A stretch of DNA of 64,000 bases from positions 1 through 64,000 of the forward strand of contig JAEWLC010000110.1 of assembly GCA_023393475.1 (NCBI GenBank). The letters run 5' to 3'. Below are positions 43,459 through 52,424 of the stretch, piece after piece; the stretch's first letter is position 1, and every line of letters begins with the position of its first letter. Source of the stretch: Pseudomonadota bacterium. GTDB taxonomy: Bacteria > Pseudomonadota > Alphaproteobacteria > Rhizobiales > Devosiaceae. The notes beneath the pieces were generated by a model, which was not told where the DNA came from, did no database searches, and was given only the letters and a program-made list of their open reading frames with translations. Both the position numbers and the translations under genes were made by a program.

Positions 43459-44994
43459 TCAATGCCCCGCCATGTGCTGGCCGATCGTGTTCCGGTCCGT
43501 ATCCTCGATGCGCGAGACGTAGCTGATCGTCCCACCACTCATCACCGCCACGCGGTCCGCCAGTTCAAGGATCTCGTCGAGGTCTTCGCTCACCAGCAGC
43601 ACCGCCGCGCCCTTGTTGCGCTGCTCCATGATCTGGCTCCGAATTTCCGACACCGAGGCGAAGTCGAGCCCGAAGCAGGGGTTGGCGACGATCAGCACAT
43701 CGACGTCGCCGCTGAGCTCCCTCGCCAGCACGGCGCGCTGCACGTTGCCGCCCGACAGCGTCTCGATCGGCGCGTCCGGGCCCTGCGTCTTCACGCGATA
43801 GCGCTCGATCAGCTCGCGCGCCTTGGCCTTCATCGGCCCAGGCGACATCCACCAGCCGAGTTTTGCCACCGGCGGCTTGTCGAAGGAACGGAAGGCGATG
43901 TTCTCGGCGACGCTCATCTTGGGCACGGTGGCGTTCTTCAGCGGCTCCTCGGGGAGGCCGAACACCTTGTACTTGTCGAAGGCGCCGCGCTTGGGCTGGA
44001 ACACGTCGCCGTTGATGTAGATGGCGCCATCCGACATCGGGCGCTGGCCGGACAGCACTTCCACCAGCTGCGACTGGCCGTTGCCGGAGACACCGGCGAT
44101 GCCGACGATCTCGCCGGCCTTCACCCTGAGGTTCACCGACTTCACCACATCGGCGCCCTCGCCGTCCTCGGCGAAGATGCCGGCGAGCTCGAGCCGGTCG
44201 GCACCCTCGTTGTGCTTCTTGCGGGAGGCGCGCTCGCGGATGGCGGTGTCGCCGATCATCATCGCGCTCATGTCCGGCACGCTCACCGCCTGCGCGTCGC
44301 CCGAGCCGGTGTAGCGGCCGCGGCGCAGCACGGTGAAGTGGTCGCAGAAGGCTTTCACCTCGCGGAACTTGTGCGAGATCATCAGCACGGTGATCTCCTT
44401 GCGATCCGCCATGCCGCCGAGCAGCCCGAGCATCTCGTCGGCCTCGCCGGGGGTCAGCACCGAGGTCGGCTCGTCGAGGATCATGAAGCGCTGGTCGAGA
44501 TAGAGCAGCTTCAGGATCTCGAGCTTCTGCTTCTCGCCGGCCGAGAGCTGGCTCACCTGCGTATCGAGCGGCACGCGGAACGGCATCTCTTCCATGAAGG
44601 TGGCGAGCGCCTTGCGCTCCCGACCCCAATCGATGACCGAGGGGGCATCGGCGCGCGAGATGACGAGGTTCTCGGCGGCGGTCAGGCTCGGGACCAGGGT
44701 GAAGTGCTGGTAGACCATGCCGATGCCGTTGGCGCGGGCATCGCGCGGGGTCTTGATCGAGACTTCCTGCCCGTCGAGCAGCACCTGGCCCTTATCCGCG
44801 CTGTAGAACCCCATGATACACTTCACCAGCGTCGACTTGCCGGCGCCGTTCTCGCCGAGCAGGGCATGGAACGAACCGGCCTCGACATTGATCGAGACAT
44901 CGTCGAGCGCCCGCAGCGGACCGAAGATCTTCGTCATGCCAATGGCTTGCAGGGATGGCGCGCGGCCTTTTGTCGGGCTTGGAATGTCGTTCAT
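43459..44994 (-). CDS. BMP-type ABC importer, duplicated ATPase
   Basis: A 511-residue protein with two ATPase modules, as in nucleoside/purine importers (NupA/YufO type). The first has Walker A GENGAGKST, Q-loop YQHF, signature LSAGEKQ and Walker B FMILDEPTSVL. The second has a degenerate Walker A (GVSGNGQSQ) and signature LSGGNVQ with LIVANPC in place of a full Walker B, as usual for this family. It is last in the importer operon, 18 bases after biuH. Confidence 0.93.
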   Translation of the reverse strand: MNDIPSPTKGRAPSLQAIGMTKIFGPLRALDDVSINVEAGSFHALLGENGAGKSTLVKCIMGFYSADKGQVLLDGQEVSIKTPRDARANGIGMVYQHFTLVPSLTAAENLVISRADAPSVIDWGRERKALATFMEEMPFRVPLDTQVSQLSAGEKQKLEILKLLYLDQRFMILDEPTSVLTPGEADEMLGLLGGMADRKEITVLMISHKFREVKAFCDHFTVLRRGRYTGSGDAQAVSVPDMSAMMIGDTAIRERASRKKHNEGADRLELAGIFAEDGEGADVVKSVNLRVKAGEIVGIAGVSGNGQSQLVEVLSGQRPMSDGAIYINGDVFQPKRGAFDKYKVFGLPEEPLKNATVPKMSVAENIAFRSFDKPPVAKLGWWMSPGPMKAKARELIERYRVKTQGPDAPIETLSGGNVQRAVLARELSGDVDVLIVANPCFGLDFASVSEIRSQIMEQRNKGAAVLLVSEDLDEILELADRVAVMSGGTISYVSRIEDTDRNTIGQHMAGH

Positions 44995-45012
44995 CTTGCG
45001 TTGATCACCCGT

Positions 45013-45735
45013 TCATCTGAGCGCGGAAATCAGGTCAGCACTGCTGGCCACTGCACCGAACACGCCGCCCTGCATCTTGATCATGTCGATCGCGGCGAGG
45101 TGGTTGTCGTACTTGGTCGCGGCGCAGCAATCCTCGAGCAGCACGCATTCGAAGCCGCGGTCATTGGCCTCGCGCATCGTCGTGTGCACGCAGACATCGG
45201 TGGTGATGCCAGTCAGCACGATGTTGCGTATGCCCTTGAGCCGCAGGATCAATTCGAGGTCGGTCGAGGCAAAGCTGCCCTTTCCCGGCTTGTCGATGAT
45301 CGCCTCGCCCGGCAGTGGCGCGAGTTCGTGGATGATCTCCCAGCCCGGCTCGCCGCGCACGAGGATGCGCCCCTGCGGACCCTGGTCGCCGATCCCCGCG
45401 CCGATGCGCTGCGAACGCCAGCGCTTGTTGGCCGGCAGGTCGCTGAGATCGGGCTTATGTCCTTCCCGCGTATGGATAATCGGGTAGCCCCTGGCGCGGA
45501 ACGCCGCGAACAGCCGCTTCAGCGGCTCAATGGGGGCCCGGGTGAGGGAAATGTCGTAGCCCATCGAGTCGACATAGCCGCCAGGCCCGCAGAAATCGGT
45601 CTGCATGTCGATGCAGATCAGCACAGTGTTGTCGGGCCTGAGATCCCCGTCATAGGGCCACGGATAGGGCGTCGAGGCGATGGTTATCCCCCCGGGGACC
45701 ATGGCCTCTACAATGCGCTCGTCACTGAGGGTCAT
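45013..45735 (-). CDS. biuH: biuret amidohydrolase
   Basis: A 240-residue isochorismatase-fold cysteine hydrolase. Asp43 (CIDMQTDFC), Lys149 ([10 protein letters not shown]), Cys182 ([12 protein letters not shown]) and Gln222 (MQGGVFG) form the active site. They keep the spacing of Asp36, Lys142, Cys175 and Gln215 of the Rhizobium leguminosarum biuret hydrolase as I recall it, all shifted by 7. The N-terminal [14 protein letters not shown] block and [16 protein letters not shown] also resemble that enzyme. It would convert biuret to allophanate and ammonia. It lies inside the importer operon, 8 bases after the second permease gene. Confidence 0.87.
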   Translation of the reverse strand: MTLSDERIVEAMVPGGITIASTPYPWPYDGDLRPDNTVLICIDMQTDFCGPGGYVDSMGYDISLTRAPIEPLKRLFAAFRARGYPIIHTREGHKPDLSDLPANKRWRSQRIGAGIGDQGPQGRILVRGEPGWEIIHELAPLPGEAIIDKPGKGSFASTDLELILRLKGIRNIVLTGITTDVCVHTTMREANDRGFECVLLEDCCAATKYDNHLAAIDMIKMQGGVFGAVASSADLISALR

Positions 45736-45743
45736 CGGCGGGC

Positions 45744-46661
45744 TCACTTGGTGATCGACAGTTCGCCCGGCGCATCGCGCGCCGAGCTCTTGGAGCCGGC
45801 GGAGATGATCATGATGATCAGCGTCAGGATGTAGGGGGCAGCGTTGAAGAAGTAGTAGCCCTGGGTGATGCCGACTGCCTGGAGCGAGGGGCCGAGCGCA
45901 CCGGCAGCACCGAAGAACAGGGCGGCGAAGATGGCCCGGATCGGGTCCCAGCGGGCAAAGATCACCAGCGCCACGGCCATCAGGCCCTGGCCGGACGAAA
46001 GCCCCTGGTTCCAGATGCCGGGATAGTAGAGCGAGAGGAAGGCGCCGCCGATGCCGGCAAGGAAGCCGCCAACGGCGGTGGCGAGGAAGCGGACGAGATC
46101 GACCGAGACGCCCATGGCCTTGGCCGAGGCGGCGCTGTCGCCGGTCATCCGCACGATCAGGCCCCACTTGGTGTTCCTGAAGGCCCAGGCCATGGCGATG
46201 GCGAGGATGATGCCGACGAAGAACAGCGGGTTGACCTGCAGCGCCTGCGCCAGCGCCGGGTTGCCGGTCCAGTCACCCAGCGCGATGGAATCCAGTTTTG
46301 GGGCCTGCGGCTGGATGAAGGGCTTGCCGAAGAAGAAGGCGAGGCCGGTGCCGAAACTCATCATGGCGATGCCGACGGCGATGTCGTTCACCCGCGGCAG
46401 CTTGCAGATATAGCCGTGCAGCGCCCCGAGAAAGAGCCCGGAACAGCCGGCTGCCAGCACGCCCAGCCACGGGCTGCCGGTGAGGTAGGATGTGGCATAG
46501 GCGACCATGGCGCCGAGGACGAGGTTGCCCTCGAGCCCCAGGTTGATGCGCCCCGATTTCTCGGTCAGCGTTTCGCCGAGCGCGACGAACATGAACGGGG
46601 TCGAGACGCGGATGGCGCCGCCCAGCATGGCGATGAGTACGGTGACGAGGGCGCTGTCCAT
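45744..46661 (-). CDS. BMP-type ABC importer permease 2
   Basis: A 305-residue inner-membrane permease with about eight to nine hydrophobic segments, of the nucleoside/purine importer type: [24 protein letters not shown] is the family block after the first helix, and [23 protein letters not shown] follows. It forms the heterodimeric channel with the permease encoded just before it (no gap). It ends close to the start of biuH. Confidence 0.92.
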   Translation of the reverse strand: MDSALVTVLIAMLGGAIRVSTPFMFVALGETLTEKSGRINLGLEGNLVLGAMVAYATSYLTGSPWLGVLAAGCSGLFLGALHGYICKLPRVNDIAVGIAMMSFGTGLAFFFGKPFIQPQAPKLDSIALGDWTGNPALAQALQVNPLFFVGIILAIAMAWAFRNTKWGLIVRMTGDSAASAKAMGVSVDLVRFLATAVGGFLAGIGGAFLSLYYPGIWNQGLSSGQGLMAVALVIFARWDPIRAIFAALFFGAAGALGPSLQAVGITQGYYFFNAAPYILTLIIMIISAGSKSSARDAPGELSITK

Positions 46662-47777
46662 TTACGTACGGTCCCCCGTCGACCTGACCTGGAAAATCCT
46701 GAAACGGCCGTAGAAGGTCTCGCTGACCAGCAGCACCACGAACAGGATCCCCTGCAGCACGAGAATGGTGGCGTCGGGCATGTCCATGCGGCGCTGGATG
46801 ACGCCTCCGGCGGCAGCCAGCGCGCCGAAGAGGATGGCGACCGGCACGATCGCCAGTGGGTTCTGGCGGGCGAGGAAGGCGACGAGGATTCCCGTGAAAC
46901 CATAGCCGGCGACCAGCGAGGCGTTGGCCTGCCCGTGGATGGCGGCGACCTCGAAGAAGCCGGCAAACCCGGCGCATGCCCCGGCAATGACGCAGCAGAT
47001 CACCATCAGCCAGCCGACCGGCAGGCCCTGGGCCCGTGCGGCGCGGAGGTTGCCACCGGTCATGCGGGCGGCAAAACCGAAGGTGGTGCGGCTCATCAGC
47101 ACCCAGAGGAGGACGGCGAGGATAATCCCGGCGGCGAGGCCCCAATGGATGTCGGTGCCCGGCATCGAGCCGATCCGGTAGGCGTCGCCGATCGGCAGGG
47201 TCGAGGGCTTGTTGGCCGAAGCCGGGTCGCGCAGCGCGCCTTCGACGAAGAAGTTCATGATGGCGATGGCGATGTAGCTCATCAGCAGCGAAGCGATGGT
47301 CTCGTTGACGCCACGGGCATATTTCAGCCACCCGGTGAGCCCGACCCAGAGGCCGCCGGTCAGCATGCCGGTCAGCGCCATGGTCGGCAGGGTGACGAGG
47401 GGCGAGACGCCGCCGGTGACCAGCGGAATGGCAATCGCCGCCGAGGCGAAACCGCCAAGCACCAGCGCTCCCTCGCCGCCGATCATGGTGAGACCGATGC
47501 GGGCCGGAATAGCGAAGGCGAGGCCGGTGAGGATCAGCGGCGCGGCACGCTGCAGCGAGTTCTGGATCGAGAAGGACGAGCCGAAGCCGCCGGTCCAGAC
47601 CAGCTGGTAGAACTGGATCGGATCCTTGCCGATGACGAGCAGGAACAGCGCGAACAGCAGGGCCGAGACGATCACCGCGCCGGCGGGTATCGCAATCTGT
47701 TCGGCAAAGCGCAGCACTTGCAGGTTCGGCCCGGCCGAAGCTGGGATCGCGGCGGTGTCGGCGGTTTGAACGGTCAT
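46662..47777 (-). CDS. BMP-type ABC importer permease 1
   Basis: A 371-residue permease with an N-terminal soluble stretch and about nine to ten TM segments. Family blocks include APLILTGLAFAIPARIGLTMIGGEGALVLG and GVNETIASLLMSYIAIAIMNF. It and the next permease abut without a gap. Substrate of this importer family is usually a nucleoside or nucleobase; a ureide or uric-acid-like compound is inferred from the surrounding genes. Confidence 0.92.
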   Translation of the reverse strand: MTVQTADTAAIPASAGPNLQVLRFAEQIAIPAGAVIVSALLFALFLLVIGKDPIQFYQLVWTGGFGSSFSIQNSLQRAAPLILTGLAFAIPARIGLTMIGGEGALVLGGFASAAIAIPLVTGGVSPLVTLPTMALTGMLTGGLWVGLTGWLKYARGVNETIASLLMSYIAIAIMNFFVEGALRDPASANKPSTLPIGDAYRIGSMPGTDIHWGLAAGIILAVLLWVLMSRTTFGFAARMTGGNLRAARAQGLPVGWLMVICCVIAGACAGFAGFFEVAAIHGQANASLVAGYGFTGILVAFLARQNPLAIVPVAILFGALAAAGGVIQRRMDMPDATILVLQGILFVVLLVSETFYGRFRIFQVRSTGDRT

Positions 47778-47807
47778 TGCGCTACTGCTCCGTATTTGCC
47801 CAATCCC

Positions 47808-47916
47808 CCCTCATCCGCCCTTCGGGCACCTTCTCCCACGAGGGGAGAAGGCCCGACTGATGCTTCGGGGATCGCCTTCTCCCTTGATGGGAGAAGGTGG
47901 CGAAGCCGGATGAGGG
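47808..47916. repeat. CCTCATCCG-type palindromic repeat
   Basis: Outer arms CCCTCATCCG and CGGATGAGGG enclose two inner hairpins (CTTCTCCC...GGGAGAAG). It lies between the binding-protein gene and the first permease gene of the importer operon and may adjust relative mRNA levels. Confidence 0.8.
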
Positions 47917-47945
47917 TGGGGCTACACACTCGATGCAGGCGGCTG

Positions 47946-49049
47946 TCAGGTGATCGACCCCTGCACGCCTTCGAGCAGCCAGTTCATGCCGTCGAGATAG
48001 GGGTCGTAGTTGTCGTAGTCCTTGTCGACGACGACGTTGCCGGCATTGTCCTTGAGCGTGCCCTTGTAGATCGGCGCACCTGCCTTCAGCGCCTCGATGG
48101 CGCCGTCGGCGGCCTTGATCGCCTCCGGCGTTGCGCCGGCGCCGTAGGGCGTATTGCGCAGCATGTCGTTGTTGTAGCCGCCGACGAGGAAGTTCTGTGG
48201 CGTCTCGCCGGCGGCGACGGCGTCGGCATATTGCTTGTAGATCGTCTCCCACTTGTATTCGGCGCCGGTGATGAAGCCCTTCGGCGCCAGCGGCGCCTGG
48301 GAGGCGTTGTGGCCGGCGGTCTTGACGCCGCGGCCCTCGGCCGTCTTGATCACGACCTTCGGCGAATCCACGTGGCAGGTGATGACCTCGCAGCCCGCAT
48401 CGACCAGCGCGTTGGTCGCCTCGGCCTCGCGTACGGGCAGGCTCCACTCGCCGGTGAAGATCACCTGCACCGTGGCGTTGGGGTTCACCGAGCGGGCGCC
48501 GAGCAGGACGGAGTTGATGTTGGACAGCACCGACGGAATGGGCTTGGCCGCAACGAAGCCGATCTTGCCGCTCGAGGAGAGGCCGGCGGCAACGCCATCC
48601 ACGTAGTGGGCCTGGTTGAGGTAGGGGAAGTAGGAGCCGGCATTGGCCGGATCGGCATCCTTGTTCCAGAGCGGCGCCGCGTGGCGGAAGGTGACGTCGG
48701 GGTATTTCTTCGCGAGGTCGACGACGAACGGGTTGTAGTAGCCGAACGAGGTGGCGAGGATCAGGTTGGCGCCGTCGATGTTGATCATCGACTCCATCGA
48801 CTTCGAGACGGCATCCGTCTCGGGCACGTTCTCTTCCTCGACGACGGTGATGCCCGAAACTTTCTTCAGCGCGGCGACCGATACGGCGTGTGCCTGGTTC
48901 CAGCCAAAATCGTCCTTGGGGCCGACATAGACGATGCCGAGGATCACGTTGGTCTGCGCCTTGGCCATGCCGAATGGCAGCGCCGATGCCGCGAGGCCGG
49001 CGGCCCCGGCCCTGAGCAGCGCGCGCCGCGAAAGAGTGCTTGCTATCAT
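47946..49049 (-). CDS. BMP-family substrate-binding protein
   Basis: A 367-residue periplasmic binding protein of the BMP (basic membrane protein/PnrA) family: VILGIVYVGPKDDFGWNQAHAVSV, ATSFGYYNPFVVDLAKKYPDVTFRH, GYFPYLNQAHYVDGVAAGL-like block and QAPLAPKGFITGAEYKWETIYK. The N terminus SRRALLRAGAAGLAAS is a Tat-type signal, cut near AKA-QT. As first gene of the importer operon it determines specificity. Family members bind nucleosides or purine derivatives; the genes around it suggest a ureide-related ligand. Confidence 0.93.
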   Translation of the reverse strand: MIASTLSRRALLRAGAAGLAASALPFGMAKAQTNVILGIVYVGPKDDFGWNQAHAVSVAALKKVSGITVVEEENVPETDAVSKSMESMINIDGANLILATSFGYYNPFVVDLAKKYPDVTFRHAAPLWNKDADPANAGSYFPYLNQAHYVDGVAAGLSSSGKIGFVAAKPIPSVLSNINSVLLGARSVNPNATVQVIFTGEWSLPVREAEATNALVDAGCEVITCHVDSPKVVIKTAEGRGVKTAGHNASQAPLAPKGFITGAEYKWETIYKQYADAVAAGETPQNFLVGGYNNDMLRNTPYGAGATPEAIKAADGAIEALKAGAPIYKGTLKDNAGNVVVDKDYDNYDPYLDGMNWLLEGVQGSIT

Positions 49050-49279
49050 GACGTGGTTTTCCCTGTTTCACGTGCCGGGCGTGCTCTTGTCCGCAACCCC
49101 CGGACACGCCCCTGCAGTCAACAGTGCAAACCATGTGCCAAACGCGCGCTGGCCCCGGAATTGTTACTAAGTCGTTGACACCAATAGGTTATGCGATACC
49201 GATGACTGTACTGGGCCACGCCGTCAAAACTGGCGACAATGCCTAATCGTCGCACACGCGTTTCCAATATGCGTATTAT

Positions 49280-49309
49280 TTGTGCATGTGCGACGTCATT
49301 GCATACAAT
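49280..49309 (+). promoter_or_regulatory. candidate promoter and GntR-type motif before the Dabb gene
   Basis: ATTGCATACAAT (49298-49309) includes a good -10 (TACAAT) with a weak -35 (TTGTGC, 49280-49285) 18 bases before. Its reverse contains ATTGTATGCA, shared with the region upstream of atzF. A repressor bound there would cover the -10. The rest of the 274-base region up to the binding-protein gene shows no other clear signal. Confidence 0.35.
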
Positions 49310-49323
49310 AGATCGGAGCCGGC

Positions 49324-49632
49324 ATGACAATCCGCCATTGCGTATTCCTCCGCTTTCGCGCCGATGTCGATGAAGCGGAGCGCCAGGCCATCTACGATCA
49401 ACTGGCGGCGCTCGCCGGTCATCTGCGCATCGACGCCATGAGCTTCGGCCGCAACGTCTCGCCCGAGGGTCTGCACCAGGGTTTCGCCGACGGATTCACC
49501 ATGGATTTTCCCGATGCCGCGGCACGGGACGCCTACCTTGCCGATACGGCGCACCAGGCAGCCGGCGGCCGCCTCGTCGGGGCACTGGAGGGCGGCGTTG
49601 CCGGGCTCCTGGTGTTCGACATTGAAGTCTAG
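49324..49632 (+). CDS. Dabb-type stress-responsive dimeric barrel protein
   Basis: A 102-residue Dabb/A-B barrel protein: TIRHCVFLRFRADVDEAERQAIYDQLAAL, MSFGRNVSPEGLHQGFADGFTMDF and RDAYLADTAHQ are the family pattern. Such proteins form dimeric barrels; many are without known activity. ATG 49324 follows GGAGCC. It is divergent from the importer operon and precedes an FAH-family hydrolase. Confidence 0.88.
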   Translation: MTIRHCVFLRFRADVDEAERQAIYDQLAALAGHLRIDAMSFGRNVSPEGLHQGFADGFTMDFPDAAARDAYLADTAHQAAGGRLVGALEGGVAGLLVFDIEV

Positions 49633-49705
49633 CAACGGCAAAGTTCTCATTTTGTCCCAGCGCAGATTCGATTAGGGTGCGCCGCAAACGCATCAAGGAT
49701 CCGTC

Positions 49706-50392
49706 ATGGCCGACTACGTCATTGCCCCGCCGCCGCAGGCTGCCATACCCGTCGCTGGGGGTGGGCTGTTTCCCGTGCGCCGCATCTATTGCGTCGGCCG
49801 CAACTATGCCGAGCACGCGCGCGAGATGGGGCATGATCCGAACGCGGAACCGCCCTTCTTCTTTTCGAAGCCCGCCGATGCCGTGGTGACCGGCGGCGCT
49901 GACGTGCCCTATGCGAGCAAGACCGAGAACCTGCACCACGAGATCGAACTGGTCGCCGCGATCGGCACGGGCGGCAGGGACATCGCCGTCGGCGAGGCCA
50001 TGCGGCATGTCTGGGGCTACGCGGTCGGCATCGACCTGACCCGGCGCGACCTGCAGGCGTGGGCGAAGAAGGGTGCAAAGCCCTGGGAAGTGGCGAAGGG
50101 CTTCGACCATTCGGCGCCGATCGGCACCATGGTGCCGGCCGCCGGCATCGCGACGCCGCTCAAGGGCGCGATCGAGCTCAGCGTCAACGGCGAGACTCGC
50201 CAGTCGGCCGATATCTCGGACATGACCTGGGACCTGCCGCATGTCATCGCGGAGCTTTCGAAGTACTTCGAGCTCTTCCCCGGCGACCTGATCATGACCG
50301 GCACGCCGGCAGGGGTCGGCCCGGTCGTCGCGGGCGACCGGCTCGAGGGCTCCATCGCCGGCATTGGCACCGTGGAGTGCCGTATCGTCTGA
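49706..50392 (+). CDS. FAH-family hydrolase, fumarylpyruvate hydrolase-like
   Basis: A 228-residue fumarylacetoacetate-hydrolase-fold enzyme. IYCVGRNYAEHAREMG, PPFFFSKPADAVV, LHHEIELVAAIG (metal Glu) and GYAVGIDLTRRDLQ are family blocks; IMTGTPAGVGPV ends the active site. It would hydrolyse fumarylpyruvate, acylpyruvates or decarboxylate oxaloacetate. ATG 49706 has AAGGA 6 bases upstream. It overlaps the helicase gene in a TGATG junction, an unrelated function but probably one transcript. Confidence 0.9.
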   Translation: MADYVIAPPPQAAIPVAGGGLFPVRRIYCVGRNYAEHAREMGHDPNAEPPFFFSKPADAVVTGGADVPYASKTENLHHEIELVAAIGTGGRDIAVGEAMRHVWGYAVGIDLTRRDLQAWAKKGAKPWEVAKGFDHSAPIGTMVPAAGIATPLKGAIELSVNGETRQSADISDMTWDLPHVIAELSKYFELFPGDLIMTGTPAGVGPVVAGDRLEGSIAGIGTVECRIV

Positions 50393-51489
50393 TGGAGTGG
50401 TCGCCGCAACAGGATGAGGCGCTGCAGGCGGTTTCGGCCTGGCTCAAGGACAAGAACGCCAAGCAGGTGTTCCGGCTGTTCGGCTGGGCCGGGACGGGCA
50501 AGTCGACGCTCGCCCGCCATCTCGCGCAGGGCGTGCGCTCGGTGAAATACGCCGCCTTCACCGGCAAGGCGGCCCAAGTGATGCGCAAATACGGTGCGCG
50601 TGGTGCCTCGACCATCCACAGCCTCATCTACACGCTGGTGTCCGACAAGGAGGGCGAGCCGCGCTTCGCGCTCGATCCCGAGAGCGAGGCGATCACGGCG
50701 GACCTGATCGTGATCGACGAAGTCTCGATGGTCGACGAGGCGCTGGGCCGGGACCTTTTGAGCTTCGGCACCAAGGTGCTGGTGCTGGGCGATCCGTTCC
50801 AGCTGCCGCCAGTGCAGGGTACGGGCTTCTTCACCGCCGACGAGCCCGACTACATGCTGACCGAGATCCATCGGCAGGCCTCGGATAACCCGATCATCCG
50901 CATGTCCATGGACATCCGCGAGGGCGGCTATCTCGAGCATGGCCGCTACGGCGAAAGCCTCGTAATCCCGCGCGCGGACGTGAACCGCGACGAGGTGATG
51001 CTGGCCGACCAGGTGCTGGCCGGGCGCAACAAGACGCGCGTCGCCTATAACGACCGCATCCGCGAGTTGAAGAACCTGCCGAGCCACGAGCCGGTCGCCG
51101 GCGACCGGCTGGTTTGCCTCAGGAACAACCCGATCAAGAAGCTGCTCAACGGGCAGATCTGGATGGCAGCCGAGGTGAAGAAGCGGTCGAACGCCCGCTA
51201 TTCGATGACGCTCGACCCCGACGAAGTCATCGGCACCAAGCCGACGCAGGCCAAGGTCGTCACCCACGCGGCGTTCTTTTCCGGCGAAGAGGATGCGCTC
51301 AGCTGGCCGGAACGCCGGCAGTACGACGAGTTCACCTTCGGCTACTGCCTCACCGTCCACAAGGCGCAGGGCAGCCAGTGGGACAATGTCTACCTGTTCG
51401 ACGAGAGTTTCGTGTTCCGCGAGGACCGGGCCCGCTGGCTCTACACCGCCGTGACGCGCGCCTCGGACCGGATCACCGTCGTCACCTAG
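50392..51489 (+). CDS. RecD2-like ATP-dependent DNA helicase
   Basis: A 365-residue superfamily 1B helicase of the short RecD-like kind. Walker A is GWAGTGKST (residues 31-39); KYAAFTGKAAQVMRKYGARGASTIHSLIY, Walker B LIVIDEVSMVD, LGDPFQLPPVQG, LTEIHRQA and the C-terminal FTFGYCLTVHKAQGSQWDNV plus YTAVTRASDRITVV complete the motor. It lacks the long N-terminal part of full RecD2. Role probably in DNA repair or recombination. Its start overlaps the FAH stop; its end overlaps the convergent TetR gene by 4 bases. Confidence 0.92.
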   Translation: MEWSPQQDEALQAVSAWLKDKNAKQVFRLFGWAGTGKSTLARHLAQGVRSVKYAAFTGKAAQVMRKYGARGASTIHSLIYTLVSDKEGEPRFALDPESEAITADLIVIDEVSMVDEALGRDLLSFGTKVLVLGDPFQLPPVQGTGFFTADEPDYMLTEIHRQASDNPIIRMSMDIREGGYLEHGRYGESLVIPRADVNRDEVMLADQVLAGRNKTRVAYNDRIRELKNLPSHEPVAGDRLVCLRNNPIKKLLNGQIWMAAEVKKRSNARYSMTLDPDEVIGTKPTQAKVVTHAAFFSGEEDALSWPERRQYDEFTFGYCLTVHKAQGSQWDNVYLFDESFVFREDRARWLYTAVTRASDRITVVT

Positions 51490-52244
51490 CGGCGCTTCCC
51501 CTCGATCAGCCGTTCGAACCCGTCGAGTAGCAGGTTGAGGCCGAAGGCGAAGGCGCGGTCGGAGTCGCCGGTGCCATAGAGTTCGCCGACGATGGGACCG
51601 ACGCGGCTTGCGACCGGATAGGGGCTGAAGTCGATGGCCTCGAGGCCGGGGCTGACGCGGTACCACCACTCGTCGTCGGTCATGCCGGAGAGCTTTTTCA
51701 CCATCTCGGCGCGGGCGGCGTCGCGCACGGCGCCGTGGACATAGTTGGCGAGCGCGGTCAGGGACTGGTCCATCTCGACCGCATCGAGCCCGAGCCCGTC
51801 GAAGGCGCTGAGTGCCGTGTCGTAGGCGGTCATGGTGTTCGGGCCGAGCACCGGCCGGTGGGTCGACAGTTCGAATACCCAGGGGTGACGCAGGTAGAAC
51901 TGCCGGTAGCCCTGGGCAATGACGGTGACATTGTCGCGCCAGTTCGCCGGATCGAAGACGGGCTTCTCGCCGACATCGGCGGCCGCATCGAGCATCAGGT
52001 CGAGCAGCTCGGCCTTGCCGGGGACGTGGGTGTAGAACGACATCGGCGAAATGCCCACCGCCTCGGCCACCCGGCGCGTCGAAACACCCGCCAGTCCTTC
52101 GGCATCGGCGATGCGGATGGCGGCGGCGACGATGTCGCCCAGCGCCACCTTCGGTTTCGGGCCGCGCTTCGGCGGCGCCTTGCCGCTCCACAGCAGTTCC
52201 AGGGTGCGCAGCGGATCGCCCCGCCCGGAAATCTCTTCGGCCAT
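51486..52244 (-). CDS. TetR-family repressor
   Basis: A 252-residue TetR regulator with helix-turn-helix in IVAAAIRIADAEGLAGVSTRRVAEAVGISPMSFYTHVPGKAELLDLM (residues about 38-84) and a TetR_C-type ligand domain. It is divergent from the DrrA-like transporter gene, and a perfect 10-base inverted repeat stands between them, so it probably represses the transporter genes and itself until a drug-like ligand binds. Confidence 0.92.
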   Translation of the reverse strand: MAEEISGRGDPLRTLELLWSGKAPPKRGPKPKVALGDIVAAAIRIADAEGLAGVSTRRVAEAVGISPMSFYTHVPGKAELLDLMLDAAADVGEKPVFDPANWRDNVTVIAQGYRQFYLRHPWVFELSTHRPVLGPNTMTAYDTALSAFDGLGLDAVEMDQSLTALANYVHGAVRDAARAEMVKKLSGMTDDEWWYRVSPGLEAIDFSPYPVASRVGPIVGELYGTGDSDRAFAFGLNLLLDGFERLIEGKRR

Positions 52245-52266
52245 GCGGCCTCCAAATAACTCTTTA

Positions 52267-52306
52267 CAGTGTACGGGATTCGATCTAGATCAAACTCCGT
52301 ACACTG
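52267..52306. promoter_or_regulatory. inverted repeat, likely TetR operator
   Basis: CAGTGTACGG (52267-52276) and CCGTACACTG (52297-52306) are perfect inverse copies with centres 30 bases apart, three helical turns. It sits 23 bases before the TetR start and 119 before the ABC ATPase start. Confidence 0.65.
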
Positions 52307-52424
52307 CACAACTTAATGCCGGCCGCTCGCAATGTCGAGACGGTGGCGTCGAAATCCACCCTGCTGACACGACATGTCAGTGGGGTCCTCTAGGCATTCA
52401 TCCGTTCGAGCGAGGAGTGACACA

